Origin: Effrenium voratum
Lineage: Eukaryota; Sar; Dinophyceae; Suessiales; Symbiodiniaceae
Assembly: GCA_963377175.1 (NCBI GenBank)
Contig: CAUJNA010002868.1
Coordinates: 45,001-109,000 of the forward strand
Direction: 5' to 3'
DNA length: 64,000 nt
The translations under genes were made by a program, and so were the position numbers. The notes under the pieces were generated by a model. The model searched no databases. It had not been told where the DNA came from and saw only the letters and a program-made list of their open reading frames with translations. Below, one piece after another: positions 61,191 to 64,000 of the stretch; within the stretch, counting starts at the first letter, position 1, and each line of letters begins with the position of its first letter.

Positions 61191-62067
61191 TGGGGCTGCT
61201 GCTTATGGATTTGTTTGCGTTTGCATGGATTTGTTCGTAACTATTGGTAAATTGTTAACAGCATGGGTGTCCAATGCGTTTGCAAGACTGGTGGGATTGA
61301 GAGCAACTCGCCCCCTACAAAATGACACTTGGATTTCAGTTGTGGCCACCATGATGTAGATCCCTACCTGAAGCCCCTCCATTTTGTAGCGACCACTTTG
61401 TTACAACCAAAACAAAGACTGTAAAATTCAAGGGCCCATTTTTTGTACATATCTGTTCTGCAACCCCGTCATTTTGTAGATGTTTTGTGCAAACTCCTAG
61501 TTTTGTGCCATAGAACGGGTGTTCCAACCCCACTCTCTAAATTTCAAGGGCGATACAAAAGTCTGTAGAGGTATGAACAAAAGAAAAGCAATTTTGGGAG
61601 TCTTTCGCCTGCCGACGCAAGAGTCCTGCAAATTGGCTAGTGTGCGCTTTGTTGGACCTCTGCAGACTTCTTTGAGGTCAGAGCCTCCCAGGGGAATTTG
61701 TTTTTTGAGACCTCTCCACGCTTTGAGTCTTCTTTTGAACAAATGGGTTCTGAGCTTCTTGCGAACCCTGTCAAGCACCCTTGAGACCCTACGAAGAAAA
61801 AGGGTTTGTGTCCGGCTATCCGGCAGGCGCAGCACCAGATTTGCTGCGGGCTCAAGTGGCAAAATGTGGTGCGAAGTCATCTTCACTTTGCCCAAGGTGG
61901 TCTGAGGGTTTCCACAAACAAGGGACTTGTTGGATGGTTTTAGAGGGAAAACAAAGGAAAACCAATGAGCACCTGAAAGGGTCCCGAATCTTCAAACCCC
62001 CCCCCCATTTCTCAGTTCGCGAGTTTCACTTTGCACTTTGTGAGACCAAGATAAGCAAGTCTAGACC

Positions 62068-62340
62068 TTGTTTGGCAAATCCCTCAGAGAACATTTTCTC
62101 CTAAAGCACCTGAATCAAAAAGAGGTTTTGGGTGAGGTGTTGCTTGAGATGAAGTATGTAACCCTCTGCAGCTTGCTCGACTGGCTGGCATTCAGGGACG
62201 AACACATGAGCAGGGCATGGCCATCATGGAACGAGCAAATTAGCAAACGGGAGTCGGAGGTTTCCAAGCAGAGTCAAGCCAAGCATCCGCTCTCAGGGGA
62301 GAAAACGAGCTCACTCATCATAGGGTGCTTGGGGACATGA
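62068..62340 (+). CDS. Possible host coding segment
   Basis: A 90-residue plus-strand frame (LREHFLLKHLNQKEVLGEVL, then EMKYVTLCSLLDWLAFRDEH) ending at TGA. Reads as a natural helical protein. A later plus-strand frame at 62,648-62,830 (LEDGVFLCANTITTTKNVRN) also reads as protein. Neither is recognised. Confidence 0.3.
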   Translation: MFGKSLREHFLLKHLNQKEVLGEVLLEMKYVTLCSLLDWLAFRDEHMSRAWPSWNEQISKRESEVSKQSQAKHPLSGEKTSSLIIGCLGT

Positions 62341-62869
62341 GCCCTGGCAACAGAAGCGCATTGAAGGACGTGGCTCTTGTAGAAAGTTTGCCTGCTGAAT
62401 AAATACTGGGAAGAGTTGCTATTCGGAATAGCTTGCATAGCGTCTGATGCGAGGCTGCTCCATGCTGATTGTTTTGCACATGCAAATGGATTTTCAGTTC
62501 TCAATGATGTTCACGGCTGAGTCCTGACCACATCAAGCGTCACTCCAGAAGATTGATTGGCAGTCGGGCCACGCGGCTGCGCTGTGAGACTCTTTCTCAC
62601 GTATTCTTGGAGCTGCAACGCCGAATGCCGGCGGATAAGCCTCGACTATGTTTCCACGGCACTTCAATACCGGAACCTACCCCGCAAATCTAGAAGATGG
62701 TGTTTTCCTTTGTGCAAACACAATCACCACCACGAAGAATGTGAGAAACGTGCATCTCTTCCACATTCCTCAGCTCAACCTTTTGAACAGGGGCTTCCTG
62801 TACGATGCCCCTCTTGGCATTGGCGGCCCGTGAGTCCTAGCTTCATTGACGGATGTGGGGAAGCCTAAG

Positions 62870-64000
62870 CCTTCAAACAACCTAAAAGTGCTCATGTTAG
62901 GCTCAGGCCGTGACATGGCTTCAATTCAGGGCTGAGACTGCAGTTTCGTGAGGCCGCCCTTGGACGCCCAGTCGGCGAAGCAGGACTGGGGAAGCCATCC
63001 CAAGCTGAAGAGGTGCCACTACTTTGTGGGACACTTGTGCGGTGAAACGAGCTCATCCAGGATGAAGATTCCCTGCATATGGATTTGTTAGTTTAGTTTG
63101 GCGAAGTAATTATTTGTTGCAGGAAGATGGACTTCAGGGAGGGGGTGATCCTGGAATTCCATGTGGGCCGTTGTTCCTTTGTGGGTTAGACTAGGGTACA
63201 GACCAGCAACAGTGGACAACGCAATTTGGACAAACGAAGCGTCAAAAGTCGTCTCAAGCAAGCGGGGGCGACTGGCGAACCTGGTTGGGGGCAGCTGGGA
63301 CGCCTTTTTCTTAGATTCAACTAGAAGCCAGGAGTGAGGGGTCTGTTCATGGCTTCGTCGGCATGGTCAATGGTCCCAACCCAAACCTTCAAGGCAACTC
63401 TCCCCCTTTGGGGGGGGGTCTTTGGTGGTTTCTACATAGATTCCGCGGGATTTACGCAGTTCCAGCCCTCCCTCCGTTCATGGGATGTCTACTTCCGAGT
63501 TTGGAGCTCTCACACCATTGTTGTAGGCTGTACGTGTGGTTTCCAGCAAACTGTCAGAATTTCCCCGCTAAAAGGGGTAACCCCAAAATTGCCCAGCTTG
63601 TGTTCCCCTAAAAAAGGTCAACCCGGCAAAGGCTTTCCTTTTGCTACCAGGGTCACCTGGTAACTGGAACCCCCTGTTTATTACAATTCTGCGGATTGAT
63701 CCGGTGTTGACCTTGTTCGCAATTTGATGAGTTAAGCGTTTAAACGGTGGTGTGCCACCTCGCAAACGATGAAGTTTCACTTTACATGGCGCCCTTTGTG
63801 AGGGTTGCTGAAGTATGATTCAACCCGGGCAGTGGGAAAAATGACTCACATCATAGGCCTATGCAAACTGTGCACAGCATCGGGTTGTAAATGCCGTGGA
63901 TTTATCACAGACTTTGTTTTAGATCGCTGCCGCCTCAGAGAGTTTTCACCATCTCGCAACCTACTACTCTTCCAGTGAAAGAGGCTCATGCAGCCTCTTG
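62870..64000. other. Host DNA without recognised gene
   Basis: Mixed composition with short frames only. A CCCCTTTGGGGGGGGG stretch near 63,405 and the pattern CCGCTAAAAGGGGTAACCCC near 63,570 belong to the recurrent intron-like sequence family. Nothing else seen. Confidence 0.35.

Noticed and set aside
59966..61191. Several long ORFs (up to 399 codons) on both strands over the TG tract
   Set aside because: They encode only Val/Cys/Gly/Trp or Thr/His/Pro and exist solely because the GT repeat lacks stop codons.
1..64000. tRNA and rRNA genes
   Set aside because: No cloverleaf-like or rRNA-like segment was recognised by eye; the GCTCCGCTACCA at 31,140 is a primer-binding site, not a tRNA gene.

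Overview
The window joins two unlike kinds of DNA. Bases 1 to about 21,540 are strongly AT-rich and densely coded on both strands. They hold what looks like a nearly complete integrated Polinton/Maverick-like virus (Polinton-like virus, PLV) of a unicellular eukaryote: protein-primed family B DNA polymerase, retroviral-type (rve) integrase, A32/FtsK-type packaging ATPase, double-jelly-roll major capsid protein, minor capsid (penton) protein, a long fibre with an S74 intramolecular chaperone, a lipase-like protein, two GIY-YIG endonucleases and many small zinc-finger or coiled-coil proteins. The core genes have no internal stops, so the insertion looks young or still functional. I see no adenain-type protease and no primase/helicase, and I could not identify terminal inverted repeats. 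The left end may lie outside the window.

Layout of the viral island: pPolB and a zinc-finger gene read right, then integrase (left), GIY-YIG (right), a leftward cluster of small genes (6.3-7.7 kb), a hairpin-rich intergenic region, ATPase and two small genes (right), a leftward block with the small myristoylation-motif protein, fibre, MCP, GIY-YIG and lipase (9.7-15.7 kb), then a rightward block with penton, several charged or zinc-finger proteins and F-box-like proteins (15.8-21.3 kb). A motif TACTTAAAGARA lies 23-26 nt before the ATG of five genes including the polymerase but was not seen before capsid, ATPase, penton or fibre genes, which suggests separate early and late promoters.

From about 21.5 kb on, the DNA is GC-richer, gene-poor and repeat-rich nuclear DNA of the host. 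It carries a 7.97-kb Ty1/copia retrotransposon on the minus strand (23,352-31,320) with 169-bp LTRs, a 5-bp target duplication, an initiator-tRNA-type primer site, a single frameshift in pol and an extra ORF downstream of pol. A second, degenerate copia element (40,714-45,843) has intact LTRs and target duplication, but its 3' half is replaced by host-like, exon-bearing DNA. Other repeats are GA, AT and TG microsatellites, a pair of 110-115 bp inverted-repeat elements that resemble introners, and a 97-bp satellite array inside a foldback structure.

Between about 35 and 62 kb I see many short (50-180 bp) GC-rich, plus-strand islands that read as alanine/glutamate/leucine/arginine-rich protein and are bounded by AG and GT. 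They look like small exons of one or more intron-rich host genes of unknown function. An intron-dense, repeat-laden algal genome with a PLV and introner-like elements would fit a dinoflagellate (or another microalga), but this host assignment is inference; nothing in the window is a diagnostic marker.
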